From contig CAZKVU010000012.1 in assembly GCA_964556475.1 (NCBI GenBank), positions 1 to 30,627 on the forward strand: 30,627 bases of DNA. The letters are read 5' to 3'. Below are positions 1 through 7,868 of this stretch, piece after piece. The position numbers and the translations under genes are program-made. Position 1 is the first letter of the stretch. Every line of letters starts with the position of its first letter. The notes under the pieces were generated by a model, which saw nothing but the letters and a program-made list of their open reading frames with translations, had not been told where the DNA came from and did not search any database. Source of the stretch: CAZKVU01 sp964556475 (GTDB lineage: Bacteria; Patescibacteriota; Microgenomatia; UBA1406; HO2-37-13b).

Positions 1-1196
1 GCGAATAGACTTCTGCTGTCAGGAGAATTATTAAATCCTTTTCCATTAACATAAAGTGTTTTTCCCTGTACATCCACAACGCTTGAAGCATCGTTGTTGA
101 ATGTGTCGGGGTCTACGGGGCTTGATGCTGATACTTGCGCATCAACACGAAGCGATGTAGGAACGGTCTGAAGTTCTCGGTCAATCACAACGCCAAGATC
201 AAATGTTTGGAATTCATTAGGATCCAGTTTTCCATCATCAACAACACAGCTGACTTCTTCAACCATGTCTGGTTTGATCGGGTCATCGGTTAACAATTCA
301 CATCCAGCCGAAGATGCATTTGATTTGTCATAATTAAGACCTGCTGGCAAGGTAACATTTACTCTCACTCCTTGTGCTTCATCGGGACCGAGGTTTCCGA
401 CACGATCTCCAAGCTCAAGGGTTAATTTGTCTCCTCGGAATCCTGCAATACGAGCATTCGCTCGTGCACTCCCACCGCCGCCATCACCATATGAAAAAGC
501 AACATCTGCTCGCGGCACATACGGTGGCGGTGAAGGAGTAGGTGGTAATGGGTCACCAGGTTTAGGTTCAGGAAAATGTCCGAGTGCTGCATCAGCTCTG
601 GCCATGGTCATCGGCATAAACAGTGTTTTTCCACCGTTTGTTGGATCATGTGGTTCTATTGGACCTGTTTCGTCTAATGGTGCTTCGATCGGACCACGTT
701 CAAAACCTGCGTTCATGGCATCCTCAAGTGCACCGACTAATCCGCCGGTCTGAGCTTGTGCTTGAACCTGCTTTTCTTGTGGGCGAGCGGCAAAGCCACC
801 CAAAGCACTGGTTGCAGCAATACCTGCCGCAGCTCCAAATCGAGCTGCGCGCGATCGAAGTGATCCTCTCAAGCCTTGTGCACGCATATCAGCAAAACTA
901 TCACGAGCTTGAGTAAGTGTCTCCCTCGCTGAATGGATTGCATATTGGCCGAGTTCTCGAGCTGAATGAATATTGTATTCATCAAGTGTTTCTGTTACTG
1001 CCCATTTGAGGTGAGTTGTGGTTGCTGATGTTTCAGCGTAAAGTCTTTGGCTCACGTGGGTGAATCGATCATTAAGACTAGAAAACCAGCCTGGTGAAGG
1101 TTGTTCAGGCATGCTATTTGTGCCTGCGAGAGCCTGCGATTTTATACTGAGATCCGCAGGTGCTATTTCTGATGCGGGAGCAAATGTTTCGCTCAT
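1..1196 (-). CDS. DUF11-domain surface protein, C-terminus beyond window edge
   Basis: An open frame runs from an ATG at 1196 off the left edge (398 codons seen, no stop). Residues 1-115 are polar and helical-looking. A hydrophobic Gly/Ala-rich stretch follows at about 119-136, after an Arg-rich patch, and could be a membrane anchor or an internal signal. A Pro-rich linker lies at 210-230 (many P, T and S). Residues 255-375 match the DUF11 conserved-repeat pattern: N-x-GP-x-x-A-x-GV near 268-277, LPAGL at 283-287, two Cys (299, 317), and a closing D-x-x-x-NN-x-A near 364-370. DUF11 domains are beta-sandwich repeats common in bacterial surface proteins. Cell-surface adhesin or structural protein is the inference; a ligand cannot be given. 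No leaderless -10 sits at this start: a TATATA lies about 35 nt upstream, so this gene may have a short 5' UTR. Confidence 0.75.
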   Translation of the reverse strand, partial: MSETFAPASEIAPADLSIKSQALAGTNSMPEQPSPGWFSSLNDRFTHVSQRLYAETSATTTHLKWAVTETLDEYNIHSARELGQYAIHSARETLTQARDSFADMRAQGLRGSLRSRAARFGAAAGIAATSALGGFAARPQEKQVQAQAQTGGLVGALEDAMNAGFERGPIEAPLDETGPIEPHDPTNGGKTLFMPMTMARADAALGHFPEPKPGDPLPPTPSPPPYVPRADVAFSYGDGGGGSARANARIAGFRGDKLTLELGDRVGNLGPDEAQGVRVNVTLPAGLNYDKSNASSAGCELLTDDPIKPDMVEEVSCVVDDGKLDPNEFQTFDLGVVIDRELQTVPTSLRVDAQVSASSPVDPDTFNNDASSVVDVQGKTLYVNGKGFNNSPDSRSLF

Positions 1197-1516
1197 AGTT
1201 TCAGCTTTCCAAGGGGTTCTTTTGAGACTGTTTATATAGGCTCTGTACCCGATATGAAAATATTATATTTATCTTTAACCTTTTGAACAATAATGCTACT
1301 TATGGGTCAAAGATATTTATTATTATAGGTCTAATTATGAAATGATTAAATATTTCTTAATTATCCCTTCACATCAGCTCAAAAGTACCTTTGTACAGAT
1401 ACATTATCGCATTTTATTATAGGAATGTCAAGCTCGGCCGAGTAGTTAGCCTCAATGTACACATAGCGAGCAATACCTGTGTTGAATTCAGTTGGCCAGA
1501 TTGGTACATTTATCAT
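1197..1516. other. Divergent intergenic region between the DUF11 gene and the surface-protein cluster
   Basis: 320 bases without a convincing gene. It is AT-rich, holds a 10-bp palindrome CTCGGCCGAG near 1435, and a GTAC-CTTT-GTAC mini-hairpin near 1386. Short frames crossing it have no supporting start signal. The right end contains the promoter of the next gene. A TATATA on the minus strand near 1232-1238 may be the -10 of the DUF11 gene. Confidence 0.5.
1482..1510 (+). promoter_or_regulatory. Sigma70-like promoter, leaderless
   Basis: -35 TTGAAT (1482-1487), 17-bp spacer, -10 TACATT (1505-1510), then 6 nt to the ATG at 1517. Transcription would begin at or next to the start codon. Confidence 0.6.
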
Positions 1517-2020
1517 ATGAAGGTTTTTATTAAACCAATTCTTGCTATTATTGGATTTGTCTGGGTCATTGGTGTTATCTTTTTGGGGCTTTATTACGTT
1601 CAAAAACGCCAAACAACCGATACAGAAGCAGATTCTAGCTTTTGTGTGCAGCAAGGCTATATACCCCTGAATGTAGGCGAAGTGTGTCCGGCTGGGACTG
1701 CAGAAACAACGATTAATATCGCTGCCAGCGGGAGCACAACCACTCAAGGGCCTAATGGAGCGGTAACTGACACAGCTCCAAATGAAATTAAATGCTGTAA
1801 ACAGACTATTGTGAGGCCAACTGAGGCGCCGTCAAGCACGACTCCAGCTGAATCTGGATCATCAGGTTCGGCTTCATCGTCATCTTCAAGCTCAACAGCA
1901 GAGGCTATTACTGATTCAACAGGAACTTCGAGCACAAACGAGGATAATGCATCATGCCCGACTTTACCCCAATTAAGCGTTAATGTTACTTGTTCAAATT
2001 GTATAGACCGTGCCCAGTAG
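1517..2020 (+). CDS. Membrane-anchored Ser-rich, Cys-containing surface protein (first of three)
   Basis: 167 aa. I chose the ATG at 1517 over an upstream in-frame start at 1391 because a well-spaced promoter ends 6 nt before it and because the protein then begins with Lys followed by a hydrophobic segment (about residues 5-27), a signal anchor. The exterior part carries scattered Cys, including a CC pair, a Ser/Thr linker with a run of seven Ser, and a C-terminal tail with C-x-x-L...C-x-N-C...A-Q that resembles the tail of the next protein. I do not recognise the family. The next gene starts inside its last codons, so the two are probably translationally coupled. Function on the cell surface is inferred from topology only. 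Confidence 0.7.
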   Translation: MKVFIKPILAIIGFVWVIGVIFLGLYYVQKRQTTDTEADSSFCVQQGYIPLNVGEVCPAGTAETTINIAASGSTTTQGPNGAVTDTAPNEIKCCKQTIVRPTEAPSSTTPAESGSSGSASSSSSSSTAEAITDSTGTSSTNEDNASCPTLPQLSVNVTCSNCIDRAQ

Positions 2021-3425
2021 TACACAAAATAAATTATCAAAGAAGACTGTCGTAATAGGCTTGGCTCTCGTTTTTCTTGTGGTTGGGTTGATTGCTGGCC
2101 TTATTGTTGTGCGGCAGAGTGTTGATATTCGAAATCGCGCATCTGAGCTCACATGCCGAATGAATCTGTTAACGTGTTCGTGGAAATGGGATGGTGAGTT
2201 GCCTCAAGGAGCTGATCCAGTTCAATATGAATATTCGGTTTTAGGCCCCTGTAATAATACGGAAGCACATCCTTGCAGCGGAACGACTGACAAGACCTCA
2301 ATTCAATTTGAAGGTTACCCTGGAGGAACGTTTACCTGTAACATCCGACCGAAAGTCGTTGTTGGAGGAAAAGTGTGTTCTGTGAATGAGGCAACGGGAA
2401 CTGGTTCGTGCCCAGTTGACAGTCCAAGCGGAACAGGAGGATCATCAGGAACCGGCGGTTCAGATTCAACTTCGCAGTCTACGACATCGACATCAGATAA
2501 TTTAACTTCCCGCATAGAACGAGGTGAACAATGTAGCTGTTCGGATGATGGTGGCAAGCTCAACTGTAATCCAACAGATGTTGAAGACTATGCGAGCTCA
2601 AGTGGATCAGGTCTTATTGTACTTGAGCCTGTGTATGAAGTTGGTGATAATGCCTGTTTTGCATGTCAGAAAATCCGGGTAAAAGATAGTTCTGGAGATG
2701 TTGTGCGCGAAGTAGATGGATGTTCGTTAAAGGATTCGGGTGATTCGATCAGGATACATCAGGCGCCAGCGAGTGGTGGATCATGCGAAACATATACAGT
2801 CGAGGCCATTGGAGCTCAAGGAGAGCAGAAGAATCCTCAAACCTGCCAAACGTGCAACCATACCGTGTGTTGTCCAGCCTGTGTACCGCCTGAAAATCTT
2901 GATGTTGCAGTTCAAAGTGATCCTAATAAGCCGTTGGATACAAAATTGGTTGATAGTTGTTCTTTCCAGTGCGATTTTAGTATTGATTTTGGGACAAGCA
3001 ATCAATGTGGGGCTTCAGGACAGAATATTACTCTCAATGTGCCTGCAGGAGGATGTGTTGATACCGATAATGATTATGCCGACAAAAAAACAGTATGTGA
3101 TACGGATAACGATGGAGTAATTGAATTTTCATATGATCGGGGTGGTGTATATGACCTTGCATTAGATTGTAAGAAATTTGCTGTATCGTCTGCGACAATC
3201 GGTGGTGATGATGGCACAGAATCTGCGATAAGCTCATTGCCGCCCGACTTAAAATGTACGAAGCGTATTAGTGTTGCATGTGGCGGTGGTGGATCACAAT
3301 CGACCACAGAATCTTCAGAGCAGTCAACTGATTCAACCACACCGTCAACAGACACAGACTCATCAGGCAGTTCATGTAAAGCATTAGACGTTCAGCTCAT
3401 TTGTCATAATTGTGACGCTCAATAA
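2010..3425 (+). CDS. Cys-rich membrane-anchored surface protein with Fn3-like domain (second of three)
   Basis: 471 aa, GTG start overlapping the previous stop by 11 nt. A hydrophobic anchor (about 14-36) is followed by an Arg-Asn-Arg-Ala motif near 41-45. The first exterior domain (about 48-135) has a C-x-W near its start, then Y-E-Y, G-x-TF-x-C and VGGKVC. This pattern is shared with the next gene and looks like a disulfide-containing fibronectin-III-like fold. A Ser/Thr/Gly linker follows, then a second very Cys-rich region (C-x-x-C pairs, C-C-x-x-C) and an acidic DTDNDG motif of the calcium-binding repeat type. The C-terminus ends in a C-x-N-C...AQ tail like that of the upstream protein. 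It lies 8 nt before the next ATG, so the three genes form one operon. It is most likely an adhesin or matrix protein; substrate unknown. Confidence 0.75.
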   Translation: MPSSTQNKLSKKTVVIGLALVFLVVGLIAGLIVVRQSVDIRNRASELTCRMNLLTCSWKWDGELPQGADPVQYEYSVLGPCNNTEAHPCSGTTDKTSIQFEGYPGGTFTCNIRPKVVVGGKVCSVNEATGTGSCPVDSPSGTGGSSGTGGSDSTSQSTTSTSDNLTSRIERGEQCSCSDDGGKLNCNPTDVEDYASSSGSGLIVLEPVYEVGDNACFACQKIRVKDSSGDVVREVDGCSLKDSGDSIRIHQAPASGGSCETYTVEAIGAQGEQKNPQTCQTCNHTVCCPACVPPENLDVAVQSDPNKPLDTKLVDSCSFQCDFSIDFGTSNQCGASGQNITLNVPAGGCVDTDNDYADKKTVCDTDNDGVIEFSYDRGGVYDLALDCKKFAVSSATIGGDDGTESAISSLPPDLKCTKRISVACGGGGSQSTTESSEQSTDSTTPSTDTDSSGSSCKALDVQLICHNCDAQ

Positions 3426-3433
3426 CAAAAATA

Positions 3434-4381
3434 ATGAAAGTAGCAACAACAGCAAACACATCAGAACACAAAGGTCATAACTACAACAAGCTCATTATGG
3501 TGCTGTTTGTTTTTATTATTTTGCTTTTTGGTTTGCTCGCAGGTTTGTATGTGGTGAATCAGCGTGTAACTGTACAAAATAGAGCTGCAGAGCCTCAGAT
3601 TGATATTCAGCAATCGCCATATATTGAATGTCAATGGAAAGCTGAACAAGGCATCGAATACACATATCGAATCTCATATAAAAAGGTTGGATCTGATGAG
3701 GTGACAGTTTTGCCGGAAGGCGTTGTCTCTCTTGGAGATAATCAAACGGGAGCAGATGGCGTAGAAACATCAAGTTCAGGAGATACAGTGAGCGTCATTT
3801 ATCGGAATGTGGTGAAAGATATGCACTATTCATGCGAAGTGTATGTTGGTGGGCCAAAATGCGGAGAAGCATCGTATATATATTCATCGTCGGGAAGTGC
3901 ATCAGCGCCAGCCGAAGCAGGAACAATTACACCAACGGCAACTCCTGAGGAGGCGGGTGGGGCTGTAGGTACGATAACAGTAACACCTACCGGAGAAATC
4001 GTCTCGGGCGATGGTGTTACGCCGGCTGTTACTCAAAGCAGTTCTTCGAGTTCATCGTCGAGTTCATCAAGCACAGACACCGGGAGCGATTCAGACGCTT
4101 CAGGCTCAGCATCATTAAGTACTACACCAACCTCATTTGTATCGCCATCGCCAACACCAACCAAAGCGGCATCAGGTTCTCAGTCAGGATCTGGATCTTC
4201 TTTGAGTCCGACAATAACCACAAGCATGGTGACAGGGAGCAGCTTGTCGTCGACGCCGACATCCTCAGCATCCGCAACATTAACAAAAACACCGACTCCT
4301 CCAGTATCGGGTGTTGCCAGCGCGTCACTCATATTATTATTGGTTGGTATCGTAGTTGTTGGGTTGGGATTATTATTGTAA
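3434..4381 (+). CDS. Surface protein with N-terminal anchor, Fn3-like domain, Ser/Thr stalk and C-terminal membrane segment (third of three)
   Basis: 315 aa. A hydrophobic segment at about 20-41 is followed by VQNRAAEP, the same juxtamembrane motif as in the preceding gene. The domain at about 55-150 repeats the C-x-W...Y-x-Y...YSCEV-VGG-KC pattern of the upstream protein, so the two are tandem paralogues. From about 155 the protein is a low-complexity stalk of Ser, Thr and Pro with a run of twelve Ser. It ends in PPVSG and a hydrophobic segment without a basic tail. That resembles a tripartite C-terminal sorting signal, but it lacks LPXTG and the charged end, so sortase processing is uncertain. 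With membrane segments at both ends, the stalk may loop out from the cell. Function inferred only. Confidence 0.75.
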   Translation: MKVATTANTSEHKGHNYNKLIMVLFVFIILLFGLLAGLYVVNQRVTVQNRAAEPQIDIQQSPYIECQWKAEQGIEYTYRISYKKVGSDEVTVLPEGVVSLGDNQTGADGVETSSSGDTVSVIYRNVVKDMHYSCEVYVGGPKCGEASYIYSSSGSASAPAEAGTITPTATPEEAGGAVGTITVTPTGEIVSGDGVTPAVTQSSSSSSSSSSSSTDTGSDSDASGSASLSTTPTSFVSPSPTPTKAASGSQSGSGSSLSPTITTSMVTGSSLSSTPTSSASATLTKTPTPPVSGVASASLILLLVGIVVVGLGLLL

Positions 4382-4398
4382 GTTTGTAGCTTTTATAT

Positions 4399-4857
4399 AT
4401 GAATAAAATTTTATCGAAATTTAATATTCGCAATTTTGAAGAGATCATCGGAACAGTACATAGTTTTTTGCCACATCTTCCTCGTGTAATGCGAAAAAAG
4501 TTGGTGGTAGCGCTCCCATATTGCGTCGCTGTCTGGGGCGCTATGTATATTGCATCCGGAATTATGCCGATTTTTTCAGATACCTCTTCTTTGACATCTC
4601 CATTTTTTATCAAAGTCACACATTCATTTATGCTGAACGGGATTTTGATTCGTATCGCCGCGATTTTAACCGGATTTATTCTGCTCCTTGCATTCAGATC
4701 ATTACAAATGAAGCAGCAAAAGGGTTGGGATAGCGTCTGGTTTGTATCAATTTTTCAAATTTTCTTTGGATTGCTATTTATTCAGTGGTATATCTTTCTT
4801 TTTGTTGTGATTGTTTGGTATCTCCTTTTCGAAGTCAAAAAAGAGTATAATAGCTGA
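4399..4857 (+). CDS. Small polytopic membrane protein, unknown function
   Basis: 152 aa with about three or four hydrophobic segments (roughly 38-58, 70-98, 113-145). The N-terminal 35 residues are polar and basic. I do not recognise a family. It follows the surface-protein cluster by 17 nt and ends 2 nt before the GH18-like gene, so it may belong to an envelope operon, although the GH18 gene has its own -10 inside this gene's last codons. The start at 4399 is the first ATG and gives a typical basic, amphipathic N-terminus. Confidence 0.65.
   Translation: MNKILSKFNIRNFEEIIGTVHSFLPHLPRVMRKKLVVALPYCVAVWGAMYIASGIMPIFSDTSSLTSPFFIKVTHSFMLNGILIRIAAILTGFILLLAFRSLQMKQQKGWDSVWFVSIFQIFFGLLFIQWYIFLFVVIVWYLLFEVKKEYNS
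4846..4851 (+). promoter_or_regulatory. Consensus -10 box for the GH18-like gene
   Basis: TATAAT, 8 nt before the ATG at 4860, lying inside the end of the upstream gene. No good -35 was seen. Confidence 0.5.
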
Positions 4858-4859
4858 TC

Positions 4860-6056
4860 ATGAAGCACCGCAGGCGTAAGAGCACGATGGGTAGATTGGG
4901 TGGAATTTTTGTGTTTGGCGTTTTCATTGTTGGAGTCTTCATATTTCTGCACTATTTTTTTCAATCTGATAAAGGTAAGGATAATCCTGTCCAAAAATTA
5001 AGCGATACGGTTAAGAATATTGAAAATTCAGTTCCTTTTCGAGCAAAGCACAAGCCTGCTACTGAGGTTACTGGATCAATCTTTGTTCCATATTGGAGAG
5101 TTGGCTCGCTTAAGACTGCTACCGATGTTACGCTTCCTGAAACAATCCAACATAAAAGTATTGATTATGTCATTTATTTTGGGGTTGGTGCAGATAAGGA
5201 CGGCATTATTGAAACAGATCCTGGATATAGGGGTCTTTCATCATTTACACAAGTGTTTGATGAGGATAATATTAAGACGTTGCTCACTGTTCGCATGCTT
5301 GACGAAGAAGTTAATGACGTTGTTTTGGAAAGTCAGGTAGCCCAAAACAATATTGCCAGGGAAGCTGTAAAGATGGCCCAGGATAATGGATTTAGTGGCA
5401 TTGTTTTAGATTTCGAGCATTCTGTTCTGCCGACAAAAAAAACAACCGAAGAGATAACGGGTTTTTTTGCGGAAATGTCAGAGTCTGCACATGAATCTGG
5501 TTTATCTTTTGCTGTTACTGTTTATGGCGATACCTTTTATCGTGCCAGGCCATATGATATTGAACATATTGAGCCGTATGTCGATCTGTTTTATGTGATG
5601 ACGTATGATTTCCACAAAAGTTATGGCACTCCGGGACCGAATTTCCCGTTACATGCAACTGATTTCAAAAATGATTTAGTCGGAGCTCAAAAAGGCGTCA
5701 AGCAATATGGATACAGCATTGAACATATGATTGCTGACATTATGCTTGCAGGAGTGAAACCCGACAAAGTCGTGCCTATTTTTGGCATGTACGGCTATGA
5801 CTGGATGGTCGATGATGAAAACAGACCATTAAAACCAGCAGAGGCTGTAACGCTCAACCAAGCGCGATCACGATACTCAGCAGATCAAGTGGTTGTTGAT
5901 CCGGTATCAGCTGAAAATTCAGTAACATTTACTGATGATTCTGGTCAAAAGCATGTCATCTGGTTCGAAAATGAACGCTCAGCTCAACAAAAAATTAAAT
6001 ATGTTATGACAGAGGGAATTTCTAAGGTGGGATACTGGGCGTGGGGTTACTATTAA
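4860..6056 (+). CDS. Membrane-anchored GH18-family-like glycosidase (YaaH/spore-germination type)
   Basis: 398 aa. A basic N-terminus and a hydrophobic anchor (12-32) place the catalytic domain outside the cell. Residues 70-398 follow the GH18 TIM-barrel pattern: the catalytic strand GIVLDFEHS at 180-188 supplies D184 and E186 (the end of DxxDxDxE; E is the acid/base), MTYDFH is at 247-252 with GTPGP just after, and the final strand is KVGYWAWGYY. GH18 enzymes of this type cleave N-acetylglucosamine-containing polymers such as peptidoglycan or chitin; the exact substrate cannot be told. The earlier Asp residues of the motif are not conserved (SG in place of DG). It converges on dprA, and the two coding ends overlap by 35 bp. 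Confidence 0.85.
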   Translation: MKHRRRKSTMGRLGGIFVFGVFIVGVFIFLHYFFQSDKGKDNPVQKLSDTVKNIENSVPFRAKHKPATEVTGSIFVPYWRVGSLKTATDVTLPETIQHKSIDYVIYFGVGADKDGIIETDPGYRGLSSFTQVFDEDNIKTLLTVRMLDEEVNDVVLESQVAQNNIAREAVKMAQDNGFSGIVLDFEHSVLPTKKTTEEITGFFAEMSESAHESGLSFAVTVYGDTFYRARPYDIEHIEPYVDLFYVMTYDFHKSYGTPGPNFPLHATDFKNDLVGAQKGVKQYGYSIEHMIADIMLAGVKPDKVVPIFGMYGYDWMVDDENRPLKPAEAVTLNQARSRYSADQVVVDPVSAENSVTFTDDSGQKHVIWFENERSAQQKIKYVMTEGISKVGYWAWGYY

Positions 6057-7152
6057 TCTTCTGTTGTACATAATAGGTGCCGTCAGCATTCTTGCGAATC
6101 AGACCTTTTATTTCAAGACTGCTAAGTACACTTAAGATTTCGGGTAATGGGATTTTCACAGAATTGAGTAATGCTTGAGTTGTTTGAGCCTCCTCACACA
6201 TTGCATTAATAAGTGATGATTCATTATCAGAAAGCTCAGATTGAGAAATGTACGACGTATTGGATATGTCATAATGGGCAAGTATGTCATCGAGTTTTGT
6301 TACCAATGCTGCACCATCTTGAATCAGGGCATGAGGCGTATATGAAAGGCTTGATGTAATCGGGCCCGGAACTGCAAATACATTTTTCCCCTGTTCATTT
6401 GCATACCTTCCTGTAATAAGTGTTCCTGAACGATGTGATCCTTCTATAACGATTAGACCGTCAGAAAGACCAGAAATTAATCGATTTCGTTGAATGAAAT
6501 TACCCTGCAGGGGTGGACTTCCCGGTGGAAATTCACTGAGAATGAGCCCTCCTGACTGAATAATGTCGTCATATAATCGGGCGTGTTTTGAGGGATAGAC
6601 AACATCAATGCCAGATCCCAGGATGGCTATAGTTTTGCCGCCTGACTGAAGACAGGTTTTGTGAGCAAGGCTATCAATGCCGAGGGCGAGCCCGGACATT
6701 ATTATTATGTTATGTTTGCAAAGTTCCTGAACAAATTGCTCAGTGATTGATTTTCCGTATGACGACGGAACACGACTGCCGATTATTGATAGGGTTATAG
6801 TATCCTGTTTTCTCAGTAGGGAAATGTCACCTTTCGCAAATAGTACGACCGGTTTATCATGAATATATGCAAATTTATTTTTCCATTCTGATGACCTGGG
6901 TATTATTAATTGTATATTTTTATTGATCAATGAATTATACGCACTATCGGCTATATCGGATTTTTTGTTGGAGACGAATCGTGCAGTTTTAGAAGGACCT
7001 ATAATTTTCTTCATTTTTTGTGATGATGCATAATATGCCTGCTTTGGTGTTTTAAAGACAGAGAGTAGTTTATTAAAGGTTTTCGGACCGATTCCCTTAC
7101 ATAATGCAAATGCCAGTGAGTACCGAATATCATCTGATATATCATGTTTCAT
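6022..7152 (-). CDS. dprA: DNA processing protein DprA/Smf
   Basis: 376 aa, normal for the family. The N-terminal region (1-80) is a helix-hairpin-helix/SAM-like part with GIGPKTFNKLL. The Rossmann domain (about 90-290) has the family hallmarks: GSRVPSSYG, SGLALGIDSLAHK, GSGIDVVYP, SEFPPG, FIQRNRLISGLSDG, SGTLITGRYANEQG and FAVPG. A C-terminal winged-helix domain (about 305-365) follows. DprA loads RecA onto incoming single-stranded DNA in natural transformation; competence genes are widely kept in CPR genomes. Its start is preceded by TATACT 7 nt upstream and no SD. Its 3' end overlaps the convergent GH18-like gene. Confidence 0.95.
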   Translation of the reverse strand: MKHDISDDIRYSLAFALCKGIGPKTFNKLLSVFKTPKQAYYASSQKMKKIIGPSKTARFVSNKKSDIADSAYNSLINKNIQLIIPRSSEWKNKFAYIHDKPVVLFAKGDISLLRKQDTITLSIIGSRVPSSYGKSITEQFVQELCKHNIIIMSGLALGIDSLAHKTCLQSGGKTIAILGSGIDVVYPSKHARLYDDIIQSGGLILSEFPPGSPPLQGNFIQRNRLISGLSDGLIVIEGSHRSGTLITGRYANEQGKNVFAVPGPITSSLSYTPHALIQDGAALVTKLDDILAHYDISNTSYISQSELSDNESSLINAMCEEAQTTQALLNSVKIPLPEILSVLSSLEIKGLIRKNADGTYYVQQKINSNPTPSIPP

Positions 7153-7159
7153 GTTGGAG

Positions 7160-7165
7160 AGTATA
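7160..7165 (-). promoter_or_regulatory. -10 box for dprA
   Basis: TATACT on the minus strand, 7 nt before the ATG at 7152; leaderless layout. The -35 is weak. Confidence 0.45.
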
Positions 7166-7294
7166 AAAAATCTTTGTTAAAAGACTTTTAGATGGATTTA
7201 AGGAAATGTTAATTATTGATGGTGTGAGTTGCGATTGGATATGAGAAGAGTAATGGTGGATCGGCAGCGTTTGTGGGGTTTGTGTGGGGTTTTT
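7166..7294. other. AT-rich spacer between dprA and GC-rich island 1
   Basis: No gene seen. It ends in an imperfect tandem repeat of GTTTGTGGGG (about 7268-7290) followed by a T-run, just outside the minus-strand terminators of island 1. The base composition changes sharply at about 7300. Confidence 0.4.
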
Positions 7295-7311
7295 AAAAGT
7301 CCAAGGGGACT
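7295..7311 (-). terminator. Second intrinsic terminator of island 1
   Basis: On the minus strand: AGTCC-CCTT-GGACT followed by a short T-run. It lies directly downstream of the first terminator, giving a tandem pair. Confidence 0.55.
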
Positions 7312-7313
7312 AG

Positions 7314-7333
7314 AAAAAGCCTTTCCACAAGGC
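7314..7333 (-). terminator. First intrinsic terminator of island 1
   Basis: On the minus strand: GCCTT-GTGGA-AAGGC followed by TTTTT. A classic rho-independent terminator that sets the strand of the island 1 transcript. Confidence 0.7.
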
Positions 7334-7868
7334 ACAAACGCGAGGCGGATGCCTCAGTGATGAACAGCTCCCTTTCGGAACCCGAGACCTGGCTGCATGC
7401 CAAAGCCAGTGTTATTCTCCTAGCCAAGGAGTTTAACGTGTCTCGGATTCCGCCCGGGAAAGTGTGTGCTACCCGTGGGGCAGCGTGGCATGCGGTAACA
7501 GGAGGTGGACTACTCCTGGTAAATATCTGGCTCAGCAAGCACAGAGTGTTCCGAAGACCCGCAGGGTCCCCAGGCTCTGACTTCAGGCGTGATGATGCCT
7601 GTCCATCTGGATCCTAAGATCCCCCACACGAAATGGAAACTTGCTGAGCGTATCTTAGCAGACAGTCAGGCCCCTGCCCGAACCGGACGTGTCTGTTAAG
7701 ACCAAACAACGTGCGCCGATAAATGGCGCGGGATGATAGCGTGGCCGTTCCTGACCTGGGGACCATGTAGGTCGACGATGCTGGTCAGGAACGGCCTGGG
7801 GCCGACTGGGGCAGTCAGCTAGGATGGAATCAAGTCAGGGTCAGAAGGACCAGGCCCGGGATGACGGG
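7334..7868 (-). ncRNA. Large structured 3' RNA segment of island 1, unidentified
   Basis: About 535 nt between the stop codon of the secreted-protein gene and the tandem terminators. It is packed with perfect short inverted repeats (plus coordinates of arms): 7342-7346/7351-7355; 7382-7388/7440-7446, which encloses 7390-7394/7404-7408 and 7417-7420/7428-7431; 7499-7504/7513-7518; 7556-7560/7564-7568; 7584-7588/7597-7601; 7609-7613/7618-7622; 7713-7717/7725-7729; and 7743-7756/7783-7796. Such nested pairing with small loops looks like a folded RNA rather than a gene. I looked for the RNase P, tmRNA, group I and group II intron core motifs and did not see them. Strand is taken from the terminators. 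It could be a 3' UTR or a separately processed RNA. Short frames crossing it (for example a GTG-start frame of 59 codons at 7438-7617 on the plus strand, with AAGGAG nearby) are less likely. Confidence 0.5.
7743..7796. repeat. Perfect 14-bp inverted repeat (hairpin) inside the structured RNA
   Basis: GGCCGTTCCTGACC (7743-7756) and its exact reverse complement (7783-7796) enclose 26 nt that contain a smaller GACC-ATGTA-GGTC hairpin. It is the strongest stem in the window. Confidence 0.85.

Noticed and set aside
427..916. Two plus-strand frames near the left edge
   Set aside because: Antisense to the open DUF11-type gene, which has a clear domain match.
7260..7290. G-rich GTTTGTGGGG repeat as a G-quadruplex
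   Set aside because: Only two G4 runs are present; too few for a quadruplex.
7357..7617. Plus-strand frame of 86 codons over the structured RNA
   Set aside because: It runs through many perfect hairpins and opposite to the terminators; an SD-like AAGGAG before an internal GTG is part of a hairpin arm.
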